Shown here piece after piece: positions 25,616-32,651 of a DNA stretch of 64,000 nucleotides (the stretch's first letter is position 1; every line of letters begins with the position of its first letter). Position numbers and translations under genes: made by a program. The notes below the pieces were generated by a model. That model was not told where the DNA came from. It saw only the letters and a program-made list of their open reading frames with translations, and ran no database searches. Source of the DNA: Limisphaera sp026417315 (GTDB lineage Bacteria > Verrucomicrobiota > Verrucomicrobiia > Limisphaerales > Limisphaeraceae); assembly GCF_049537125.1 (NCBI RefSeq), contig NZ_JBMVQY010000002.1, positions 1 through 64,000 of the forward strand, written 5' to 3'.

Positions 25616-27334
25616 TCAAGGCGCCGGTGGGCGCGGATGAGCGCGGTTCCACTCGATGACTGCGTTGTACTTGGGGGATCCCGTTTGGCTGGCGCCTTCC
25701 AGGAGCCCCCAACTGCCCCATTTCGAGGAACTGCTGACGGAGGAGAACAAACAGCAGAGGTCGCCGCCGGCTTCGCGAAGCCAGGCATCCAGATAGGTCC
25801 TGTAGAACTCGCCCATGGCCGGGTGACGATTGGCGGCCTGGAGCGAGCGGGTCAGATCCTCGAGGTTTTCTGCACCGCCGGTGCCGACGAGGTGTTGGCC
25901 GGCCTCGTAGGCGATCAGGCGCAGCCCGTAGCGGTCGGCCAACTTGCGGTGTTGTCGCATGTGTTCGATGGCCTCGGGCAGGGCGTGCTGGCGCACGTGG
26001 TCAAGGAGCCGCTCCAGGGGCCAGGTGGCGACCTCCGCCGCGGGTGGCAGGGTCTTGGATCCTTGCAGGGAAACGATGGGGCCGAAATACGGTGCGATGG
26101 CGAGGGCGTCGAAGTGGCGGGCGCTGTCCTGGAAGGTGAGAATCTGCTCGGTGACATGGGGATTGGCGGCCTGGGAGGCGATGACGCGGACCAGCCGTTC
26201 GCGGCCGCCGAAGGTTTCTTCCCAGATGCGGTGAATCTGGCGCGAGCGCCAGGCGGTGTAACGCCAGGCGGCTTCCCAATCTTTGTCCGCGAAGCCGAGT
26301 CGCCGACCTTCCGCCGCGGCGTAGTGGTGTTGGGCGAACATGGAATTCCAGAGTTCGTTGGAGTACTCGACGTACACGTGAAGGTCGGGGCGGAGCCGAT
26401 CCCGGACCATGCGGGCGAACTGCCGGACGTAGTCGTCGGTGGCTTGATGCGGCATGCAAAACCAGGGATGGGCGCCGAGGCGGTTGCAGAGGTCGATCAT
26501 GATTTCCAGCGGCACACCGCGCTGGCTGTAGGTGGCATGGGCGGGGGTGGGGCGATCCGACCACTCGCGTTGTTCGGAGTTGTTGGTTTCCATCCAGTCC
26601 ATGAAGCGGAGGGTGTTGAATTCGCGCCAGCGTTGAAGAAAGGCGGGGTGAAACGGGCCGGTGGGACCGTCCGGGCCGCAACCGGGCATGAAGAGGCGGA
26701 TGTTTCGCACGGGACGCTCGGGATGGATCTGGCGCAGTTGGAGGAACAAAGGGCCCTGGGCGGGGTCGAGTTGGATTTCGAGGCGACCGGGCTGGCGCCG
26801 CAGCATGCGGCCGCTGCCGCCCACGTCGAGACGGCCCTCGCCCTCATAGAGACACAGGTAAGTGCCGGCCGGGGCGTGGCCGTGGGTGAAGAGCAGCGTT
26901 TCGGCCCAGCAGTCGGGCTCGAGGCGGCGCACCCAGCCGAGAGAATCCAGGTCCAGTTTGGGCCCCTGACCCCAGGGCGCACCGGTGCGTTGGCTGATCC
27001 AGGGCCGGGCCGTTTTGAAAGCGTCGGCGAACGGGTGCTCGGTGTTCCAGTCGGCGATACCGCTGAGGTTGATGCCCAGGCGTGAGCGGGCCGGGGCGAT
27101 GGATTCCGCGGCGGCGGCGGCGAGCGCGCCCGCCGCCATCAGGGCCACCAGGCCCAGCCAGGGACCCGCGGCCCAAAGCGCCCCGGGACGTCCGCAGGGA
27201 CTGTCGGGCGCAGGGTTGGCTCGACCCGGTCCGGAAAGCACGGGGAGCGTCCCGGTGGAAGGCGTCCCGGGGTGGGGTCGATACAGGCAGGCTGCGATGG
27301 CGCGATACTCGGGGCAGTTGAGGGTCGCACTCAT
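25616..27334 (-). CDS. Secreted glycosidase-like protein
   Basis: The 572-residue protein has a hydrophobic export segment at about 55-75 (WLGLVALMAAGALAAAAAES), followed by a large alpha/beta domain with features of a clan-A glycoside hydrolase barrel. VYVEYSNELWNSMF places a Glu after Asn, as in the NE acid/base motif at the end of strand 4, and LRLIAYEAGQH has a Glu in the position of the strand-7 nucleophile. Aromatic residues are abundant (FCMPHQATDDY, SSKWGSWGLLEG). No specific GH family is recognised, so activity and substrate are inferred. The export segment lies unusually far from the chosen ATG at 27334, so a later start is possible. The ThuA and oxidoreductase genes lie downstream on the same strand, with 761 bases between. 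Confidence 0.7.
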   Translation of the reverse strand: MSATLNCPEYRAIAACLYRPHPGTPSTGTLPVLSGPGRANPAPDSPCGRPGALWAAGPWLGLVALMAAGALAAAAAESIAPARSRLGINLSGIADWNTEHPFADAFKTARPWISQRTGAPWGQGPKLDLDSLGWVRRLEPDCWAETLLFTHGHAPAGTYLCLYEGEGRLDVGGSGRMLRRQPGRLEIQLDPAQGPLFLQLRQIHPERPVRNIRLFMPGCGPDGPTGPFHPAFLQRWREFNTLRFMDWMETNNSEQREWSDRPTPAHATYSQRGVPLEIMIDLCNRLGAHPWFCMPHQATDDYVRQFARMVRDRLRPDLHVYVEYSNELWNSMFAQHHYAAAEGRRLGFADKDWEAAWRYTAWRSRQIHRIWEETFGGRERLVRVIASQAANPHVTEQILTFQDSARHFDALAIAPYFGPIVSLQGSKTLPPAAEVATWPLERLLDHVRQHALPEAIEHMRQHRKLADRYGLRLIAYEAGQHLVGTGGAENLEDLTRSLQAANRHPAMGEFYRTYLDAWLREAGGDLCCLFSSVSSSSKWGSWGLLEGASQTGSPKYNAVIEWNRAHPRPPAP

Positions 27335-27640
27335 GGTTCGAGGGTTATGAGCTAAGAGAGCGGGACGCGGCGACTTCGGCCCGGGCCACAAGCCAGACGC
27401 TGCGTGGATTGAATCGGGTGGGCCGGCCCGGCGCGATCTTGGGCGTGTCGAATCCATCGGCCGGGCGGGAGCTTAGCATGCGAAGGAGGGCTCCATGCAA
27501 GCGTGAGAGCGCTTACCGCGGATGCGAGGTCCACGAGTTGCGGGGGACGGCAAAGTGTGGGACCCCGAGATTCCGCACTGGCCAACCCGGGCCGCAGGCG
27601 GTTTTCTGGTTTTGGTACTCGGACAAGGGAAGCCTGGTTT
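27335..27640. other. Divergent intergenic region
   Basis: This 306-base gap separates the divergent glycosidase-like and NAGPA-domain genes and must hold both promoters, but I cannot identify a clear -35/-10 pair. A GAAGGAGGG sequence at 27481-27489 resembles a ribosome binding site and precedes a three-codon frame and an in-frame GTG at 27503. The latter would extend the NAGPA protein by 46 residues that do not look protein-like. Confidence 0.45.
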
Positions 27641-28609
27641 GTGAGAGCGAGAAAGCCAAAGGGTAGGGACCGTGCGGGCCGCCGGGGTTTGACCGGCTGG
27701 CGCGGCGTGGGCTGGCTGGCCGGGTGCGCGCTGCTGGGCTGGTTGCTTTGGAGCACGGCCTGTGCGGTTCTGCCGGCGCGTACGGAGGCGGGGCAGTCGC
27801 CTGCCGGGCGGCAGTTGCCAGCCGGGCTGAGTTATCGGGTCGAGATTCGGGAGCAGCCGCGCCCGTTGCGCATTCACATACTGGTGGTGGAGTTGGACCA
27901 GCGGGCCCTGGAGCTCGCCGTGGCAGCGGGACCGGACCCGGACGGGCCGGGCGGTGCCGAATCGCAGTTGGTGGAACCGACCATGTTGGCTGCAGAAGCG
28001 GGGATGGTGGCAGCAGTGAATGCGAACGCGTTTGCGTGGTTTGGCGGGGAGGAGGCGACCTCGCGGTCCGCACGATGGCGTGCGGGGATGGCGGTGGACA
28101 TTTTGGGCTGGGCACATGATGGCCGGCGGCAGGCCAGTCCGCCGGAGCCCGGTTACTGGAGCGTATGGCAGGAGACGGGCGGGCGGGTTCGTCTGGGTCA
28201 GGTGCGGCAGGCGGCGCCGGTGCGCTGGGCCGCGGCCGGATTCGGTGCGCTGGTGATGGCGGGGCAGGAGGTGCCGTTGGAGGATCGGGCGCGTCATCCG
28301 CGCACGGCGGTGGGGGTGGATCGGACGGGTCGACGGCTTTTCTGGGTGGTGGTGGATGGACGGCAGCCGGGTTACAGCGAGGGGATGACCCTGCGGGAGT
28401 TGGCGGCGTGGATGCGGGGGCTTGGCTGTTGGGAAGCGATCAATCTGGATGGCGGGGGGAGCAGCGCAATGCTGGTGCGGGACCCCAGGGGCGAATGGGC
28501 GGTCCTGAATCGGCCGTCGGAGGGACGACTGCGGCCGGTCCCCGTGCTGTTGGGGATTCGGGTGCGGGGGACGGCTTCGGGGGCGCGAAGCTCTCCTTCG
28601 GCCCGCTGA
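27641..28609 (+). CDS. Phosphodiester glycosidase (NAGPA) domain protein
   Basis: The domain is named after the human lysosomal enzyme that removes GlcNAc from mannose 6-phosphodiesters; bacterial members are linked to exopolysaccharide or phosphodiester sugar hydrolysis. From the GTG at 27641 the protein has 322 residues: basic N-terminus, hydrophobic anchor or signal (GVGWLAGCALLGWLLWSTAC), then the domain with VELDQRALELAVA, MVAAVNANAF, HPRTAVGVDRTGRRLFWVVVDGR and the hallmark CWEAINLDGGGSSAML near residue 265. All the hallmark residues I know of are present. An earlier GTG at 27503 is possible but would place 46 low-quality residues before the export segment. It converges on the oxyR-like gene. 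Confidence 0.85.
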   Translation: MRARKPKGRDRAGRRGLTGWRGVGWLAGCALLGWLLWSTACAVLPARTEAGQSPAGRQLPAGLSYRVEIREQPRPLRIHILVVELDQRALELAVAAGPDPDGPGGAESQLVEPTMLAAEAGMVAAVNANAFAWFGGEEATSRSARWRAGMAVDILGWAHDGRRQASPPEPGYWSVWQETGGRVRLGQVRQAAPVRWAAAGFGALVMAGQEVPLEDRARHPRTAVGVDRTGRRLFWVVVDGRQPGYSEGMTLRELAAWMRGLGCWEAINLDGGGSSAMLVRDPRGEWAVLNRPSEGRLRPVPVLLGIRVRGTASGARSSPSAR

Positions 28610-28696
28610 CTGCGACGGGCGGGGCGGCGCCTCGCGGAACGGCCGGGGGCGTTGGAACCTCCGCGGAATCAAAGCCGGCCTGCAGCGGCTGGGCCG

Positions 28697-29608
28697 TTAC
28701 TGGGACGAGTCGTTCCGCCAACCCAGGGCCACGGCGCATTGGCGCGCGAGGGCCCGGAAGGCAAGGGCGGCGCGAGTGCGATACCTCAGGTTGTGGAGCA
28801 GGAGGTTGATTTCGCGGCGTGGCTGGGGCGCGCTCAACGGTAGGAGACGACATCCCCGGGCCTCGGCCAGCGCGCCGAAGGACCAGGGGGCCAGAGAAAC
28901 CCCAATGCCGTGGGCGACCATCTCGATGATGGTCCCGAGGTGGGCGGCTTGGAACCAGACCTGCCAGCGCACGTCTCGCGCCTTGCAAAGGTCGTGGACC
29001 TGGCGGCCCAGGCAGTGGAGTTCACTGAGCACCAGGGCCTTCTCCTCTTTCAGGTCGTCCCAGTGGATCTGACGGTGTCGGGCCAACGGGTGGTTTCGGG
29101 GGAGCAGTACTCCCAGCGGCTCGTGGCCGAGCGATTCCACATGGACGGCGGATTCCACTTCGACGCTGGAAACCAGCGCCAGGTCGAGTTCGCCCTCCTC
29201 CAGACGCCGCAGCAGACGTTCGGTGAGGTCTTCCACGACTTCGAGTTCCACGCCCGGGTGTCGTTCGGAAAACGGCGAGAGCAACCGGGGCAGCAGGCCG
29301 GGGGCAATGGTGGGGATGGCGCCGACGACCAGGCGCCCCTGGAGCGGTTCGCGGCAGTCGGCGACACAGCGGGTGGCGTCGGCAACCTCGGCCAGGATGC
29401 GGCGGGCGCGCTCATAGAATCGGCGCCCGGCGTCCGTGGGGATCACGCCCCGCGGGAGACGATCGAGCAGCGGTTGACCCAGTTCCTGTTCCAGTTTGGC
29501 GATCTGCTGGCTGAGCGACGGTTGCGCAACATGCAGGCGCGCCGCGGCGCGGGAAAAGCCGCCTTCCTCGACCACGGCCACGAAATACCGGAGTTGGTGC
29601 AATTCCAT
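28697..29608 (-). CDS. oxyR: OxyR-type LysR regulator of peroxide response
   Basis: The 303-residue LysR-family regulator has the N-terminal helix-turn-helix (MELHQLRYFVAVVEEGGFSR; AARLHVAQPSLSQQIAKLE) and a substrate-type effector domain. Within it, SELHCLGRQVHDLC places cysteines at 199 and 208 with His198 just before, the same positions and eight-residue spacing as the peroxide-sensing disulfide pair of E. coli OxyR. This strongly suggests activation by H2O2 through Cys199-Cys208 oxidation. It is transcribed away from a manganese catalase gene 159 bases away, and an OxyR-like site overlaps its own start codon, so it probably represses itself. Other cysteines at 81, 85, 253 and 291 are extra. 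Confidence 0.9.
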   Translation of the reverse strand: MELHQLRYFVAVVEEGGFSRAAARLHVAQPSLSQQIAKLEQELGQPLLDRLPRGVIPTDAGRRFYERARRILAEVADATRCVADCREPLQGRLVVGAIPTIAPGLLPRLLSPFSERHPGVELEVVEDLTERLLRRLEEGELDLALVSSVEVESAVHVESLGHEPLGVLLPRNHPLARHRQIHWDDLKEEKALVLSELHCLGRQVHDLCKARDVRWQVWFQAAHLGTIIEMVAHGIGVSLAPWSFGALAEARGCRLLPLSAPQPRREINLLLHNLRYRTRAALAFRALARQCAVALGWRNDSSQ

Positions 29609-29643
29609 AGGTTTTGCCTATGGCAGGCATCGTAATTGGCTTT
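29605..29643 (+). promoter_or_regulatory. OxyR-like operator
   Basis: A perfect inverted repeat CCATAGG ttttg CCTATGG (29605-29623) contains ATAG-N7-CTAT, the half-operator of the OxyR tetramer site. Seven bases further, a second weaker copy ATCG-N7-CTTT (29629-29643) completes the four-quarter arrangement with the expected phasing. The left half covers the start codon of the regulator (29608), and the right end abuts the candidate -35 of the catalase promoter. Confidence 0.75.
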
Positions 29644-29672
29644 TGGAGGGGAGACAATCCGCGGCCTACGTT
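29643..29672 (+). promoter_or_regulatory. Candidate catalase promoter
   Basis: TTGGAG (29643-29648) and TACGTT (29667-29672) are separated by 18 bases and lie directly after the OxyR-like site, the position expected for an activator contacting RNA polymerase at the -35 element. The match to consensus is weak, which suits an activator-dependent promoter, but this remains a prediction. Confidence 0.4.
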
Positions 29673-29767
29673 CGGAGTGGTTCGCACTCCCGGCCGGCCA
29701 TGTGGGGCCGGCCCGGGAGCACGGAGATTCAGGAACAACTCGAGATCACGGGAAGGAGAGATCGACC

Positions 29768-30673
29768 ATGTTCCTGCGCATCGACAAGCTGCAGATCGAA
29801 CTGCCGAAACCGAAGGAGGCCGATCCCAACGCGGCCGCCGCGGTTCAGGAGTTGTTGGGGGGACGTTTCGGTGAAATGTCCACCCTGATGAACTACATGT
29901 ACCAGTCGTTCAACTTCCGCGGACGCGAGAAGTTGCGACCGTACTACGATCTGATTGCGAACATCGCGACCGAGGAGCTGGGGCACATCGAACTGGTGTC
30001 CGCCTCGGTGAACATGTTGTTGAACGGGCCGCGCACCTCGGACACGCAGCCGGTGGATCCGGTGAGCGCGCCGCTGGAGTCGGCCAAGGACGTGCGCAAC
30101 ACGCACCACTTCATTGCCACGGCCCAGACCACGCTGGTGGGCAACTCCATGGGCCAGCCCTGGCGCGGCGATTATGTCTTCGCCAGCGGCAACCTGATTC
30201 TGGACCTGCTGCACAACTTCTTCCTGGAATGCGGGGCGCGTACGCAGAAGCTGCGCGTTTACGAGATGACGCGCAATCCGGCCGCGCGGGAGATGCTGGG
30301 GTATCTGTTCGTGCGCGGCGGCGTCCACGCGCTGGCCTATGCCAGGGCCCTGGAAACCCTCACCGGTGTGGAGGTGAAAAAGATGCTGCCGATTCCGAAA
30401 CTGGAGAACTCGATCTTCCCGGAAGCGCGGAAATTCGAGCAGCTGGGCGTGCATCGGAAGCTCTACCGGTTCAGCCCCGACGACTATCGGGAGCTGGCCA
30501 AAATCTGGACGGGTCCATCGCCGTCGGGTGATGGGGACCTGGAGGTGGTGGACGGCCCACCGCCGGGCGGGCCCTTGCCGGACCTGGCCGATCTCTCGGC
30601 CGAGTTCGCTCCGGAGTATCACCCGGCGGAAATTTACGAAATCGCGCAAAAGCTGACCGCAAAGGCCAAATAA
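29768..30673 (+). CDS. Manganese catalase
   Basis: This non-haem catalase breaks down H2O2 with a di-manganese centre in a four-helix bundle. The 301-residue protein shows the expected ligands: Glu36 (GRFGEMSTLMNY), Glu70 and His73 (ATEELGHIEL), Glu154 (NFFLECGAR) and His187 (VRGGVHALAYA). Their spacing agrees with characterised enzymes. The ATG at 29768 has GAAGGAGAG about eight bases upstream, which decides the start. It is divergent from the OxyR-type regulator, with an operator between them and a strong intrinsic terminator 23 bases after the stop, so it forms a single-gene, peroxide-inducible unit. The enzyme should be cytoplasmic, as there is no signal peptide. Confidence 0.94.
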   Translation: MFLRIDKLQIELPKPKEADPNAAAAVQELLGGRFGEMSTLMNYMYQSFNFRGREKLRPYYDLIANIATEELGHIELVSASVNMLLNGPRTSDTQPVDPVSAPLESAKDVRNTHHFIATAQTTLVGNSMGQPWRGDYVFASGNLILDLLHNFFLECGARTQKLRVYEMTRNPAAREMLGYLFVRGGVHALAYARALETLTGVEVKKMLPIPKLENSIFPEARKFEQLGVHRKLYRFSPDDYRELAKIWTGPSPSGDGDLEVVDGPPPGGPLPDLADLSAEFAPEYHPAEIYEIAQKLTAKAK

Positions 30674-30695
30674 CCGGCCGGCGTGTGCCTGCAGC

Positions 30696-30741
30696 CGCCT
30701 GCCGGAAGGGGTTCGAGCGCCCCGCCGGCAGGCGTTTTTTT
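30696..30741 (+). terminator. Intrinsic terminator after the catalase gene
   Basis: A ten-base stem, CGCCTGCCGG (30696-30705) pairing with CCGGCAGGCG (30725-30734), is followed at once by seven T residues (30735-30741). The 19-base loop is long but the stem is perfect and GC-rich. The T-run runs into the stop codon of the convergent GH99-like gene. Confidence 0.88.
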
Positions 30742-32065
30742 ATGGGCGGGCCGGCTGAGATTCCGGAGCGGCTTCCGGAGGGGTTCGAGAAAAACCCTGC
30801 AGGAGCCGGCGGGCGTCTTCGAAGCGAAAGTTGGCCAGGGCATCGGCGGCGGCGTCCAGGTCGGTTTGCGGATGGGCTGCCCGCCGGGCGGCGCGGCGCA
30901 GCTGGTAGAGCTGCCAGACCATCGCCAATTCGTTGGTGGTCGGAGGAAAGGCCGGGTCGATCCATTGCCGGCGCAACTGCTGTAGCAGGGCCAGATCGCG
31001 AAAGCCGAATTCCCGGGTGGGTTCGATGAGGGTGCCCTCGCCGAAATGGTTCCACGTGGCGATCATGACCATGGGGATGGCATTCGTGAGCGCGCGGGTC
31101 AGGGTTTCCCGGAAGGTGTCGCCGCCGCGGTCGCCCAGGTAGCCCCAGTAGGGACGCGTGCCGGCTCGGGCGTGGATGTCGTGGAACCGGGGAAAGGCAC
31201 AACTGATGGCGGCGGGCCAGCGCTGAGCGGCCTGTTCGAAATCGCCAAGGTAGCGATGGAGCGCGGCCGCAGAGAGCACGCCACCGGTGCCCGGGGCCTG
31301 ACTGAGCCACATCGGCGGCCAGGCAAAGGCGCCGACCGCTCCCGGCGCGGGAGTGTTGATGGTGAACAGAGCGGGAGGGGGGTCGCATTCACGCACCAGG
31401 GCCGGCCAGTCCTCCGGGTTCCGGAGGACCTGCGGACCGAAGTTGAGCAACACGGGTCGGTCCTTCCAGCGGAGGTAACAGGCACGACCGAAATACGCGG
31501 AGCAGGCGTATTGGAGGGCCCGACGGGCGCGATCCAGCGCGCTCGGTGGAGGATGCCCGGGGTCGGGCGCGGGCGCCTGAAGCGCGCGGTCTTCGTAGCA
31601 GAGGACCAGTTTCAGTCCGGTGCGCTCGAGGTACGGGAGGAGTTGGTGCAGTCGTCGGTCGATGGTGGCGTAGTCGAAGACCGGTTCGGGGCCGAACCAG
31701 TTGACCACGACGGCATCGGCACCGGCCAGGCGCATGAGAAGGGCGTGGTACTCGAGCACGACCGGATCCCCTGAGTCGTAGGTCCCGATGAGGGGTTGGT
31801 ACCATGAAGCGATGTCCTGCTCGCCCAGTGCGTTGGTGCGATCTGGGCGGAACCGGTCCATGGTCCAATGCCAGCCCCAGGTCGGGCTGTGGGGCGGGGC
31901 GCTGAACCAGAGGTGATAATAGATCAGCACGGACTTGGCCTGGGCCGGCAGGAGGACCGGGACAAACCCCAACCAGACCCACAGGCCGGCGAGGATTCGA
32001 AAAACCCGGGCTCGGAGATCAGGAGCGCAGGTATTTGGCGACGGCTTCGGTCCGGGACTGCACAT
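30740..32065 (-). CDS. Secreted GH99-like protein
   Basis: From the ATG at 32065 the protein has 441 residues: a short lead, a hydrophobic export segment (VFRILAGLWVWLGFVPVLLPAQA) and an alpha/beta barrel-like domain with VLIYYHLWFS, GADAVVVNWFGPEP, KLVLCYEDRAL, LRWKDRPVLLNFGPQ and VMIATWNHFGEGTLIEPT. This last motif is typical of glycoside hydrolase family 99-like and 71-like proteins (endo-mannanase-like or WbsX-type) found in glycan-processing clusters. The substrate is unknown. The chosen start lies inside the response-regulator gene (47-base overlap). No nearer ATG or GTG precedes the export segment, so translation may be coupled, or a rare start may be used. Confidence 0.72.
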   Translation of the reverse strand: MCSPGPKPSPNTCAPDLRARVFRILAGLWVWLGFVPVLLPAQAKSVLIYYHLWFSAPPHSPTWGWHWTMDRFRPDRTNALGEQDIASWYQPLIGTYDSGDPVVLEYHALLMRLAGADAVVVNWFGPEPVFDYATIDRRLHQLLPYLERTGLKLVLCYEDRALQAPAPDPGHPPPSALDRARRALQYACSAYFGRACYLRWKDRPVLLNFGPQVLRNPEDWPALVRECDPPPALFTINTPAPGAVGAFAWPPMWLSQAPGTGGVLSAAALHRYLGDFEQAAQRWPAAISCAFPRFHDIHARAGTRPYWGYLGDRGGDTFRETLTRALTNAIPMVMIATWNHFGEGTLIEPTREFGFRDLALLQQLRRQWIDPAFPPTTNELAMVWQLYQLRRAARRAAHPQTDLDAAADALANFRFEDARRLLQGFSRTPPEAAPESQPARP

Positions 32066-32651
32066 GGAGTTTTTCGTAGATGCGGCGAATGTAGGTCCGG
32101 ATGGTTTCGATGCTGATCTGGAGCTGATCGGCGATCTGCTTGTACGTGAGGCCGCGCGCCAGACCCTCCAGAACGGCCTGTTCCCGAGGGGAAAGAGCGG
32201 GATGGGAAGGACAACGCGGGGCGGTTTGGCGGAAGGAGGCGACGACTTTGCGGGCGATGGAGCTGGACATGGGCGAGCCGCCTTCATGGACCTCGCGGAT
32301 GGCTTCCAGGAGTTTGTCGGGCGTGACCCGCTTCAGCAGGTACCCGGTGGCGCCGGCGGCCAGGGCGGCAAAGATCCGGTCGGCATCCTCGTACACCGTG
32401 AGCATCACCACCTGGACATCGGGCAGGATCTGCTTCAATTGCTGCACGCAGGCGATGCCGTCGCGGCCGGGCATGTTGATGTCCATGAGCACCACATCCG
32501 GCGGGTTGCGGGGGATGCCCTCGAGAGCGGCGGCGGTGCTTCCGTAGGTGGCGATGCACGAAAAGCCCGGCGTGGCATTCAGAAAAGCGGCCATGGTCGC
32601 GCAGAGGGCGCGGTCATCGTCCACGAGGGCAACGCGGATGACAGGGTTCAT
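32019..32651 (-). CDS. NarL-family response regulator
   Basis: The 210-residue protein has a receiver domain (RVALVDDDRALC with acidic pair at 11-12, phospho-acceptor Asp57 in VVLMDINMPG, Thr near 85 and Lys107 in GYLLKRVTPD) and a C-terminal LuxR-type helix-turn-helix (LSPREQAVLEGLARGLTYKQIADQLQISIETIRTYIRRIYEKL split around residues 153-195). It therefore binds DNA when phosphorylated. Its ATG overlaps the stop codon of the sensor-kinase gene in an ATGA arrangement, so the two are certainly translated as a pair. The GH99-like gene starts within its 3' end and is a plausible target or partner. Confidence 0.93.
   Translation of the reverse strand: MNPVIRVALVDDDRALCATMAAFLNATPGFSCIATYGSTAAALEGIPRNPPDVVLMDINMPGRDGIACVQQLKQILPDVQVVMLTVYEDADRIFAALAAGATGYLLKRVTPDKLLEAIREVHEGGSPMSSSIARKVVASFRQTAPRCPSHPALSPREQAVLEGLARGLTYKQIADQLQISIETIRTYIRRIYEKLHVQSRTEAVAKYLRS

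Noticed and set aside
27503..27640. GTG start at 27503 for the NAGPA-domain gene
   Set aside because: It would add 46 residues without protein-like character before the export segment. The GTG at 27641 gives a normal signal peptide.
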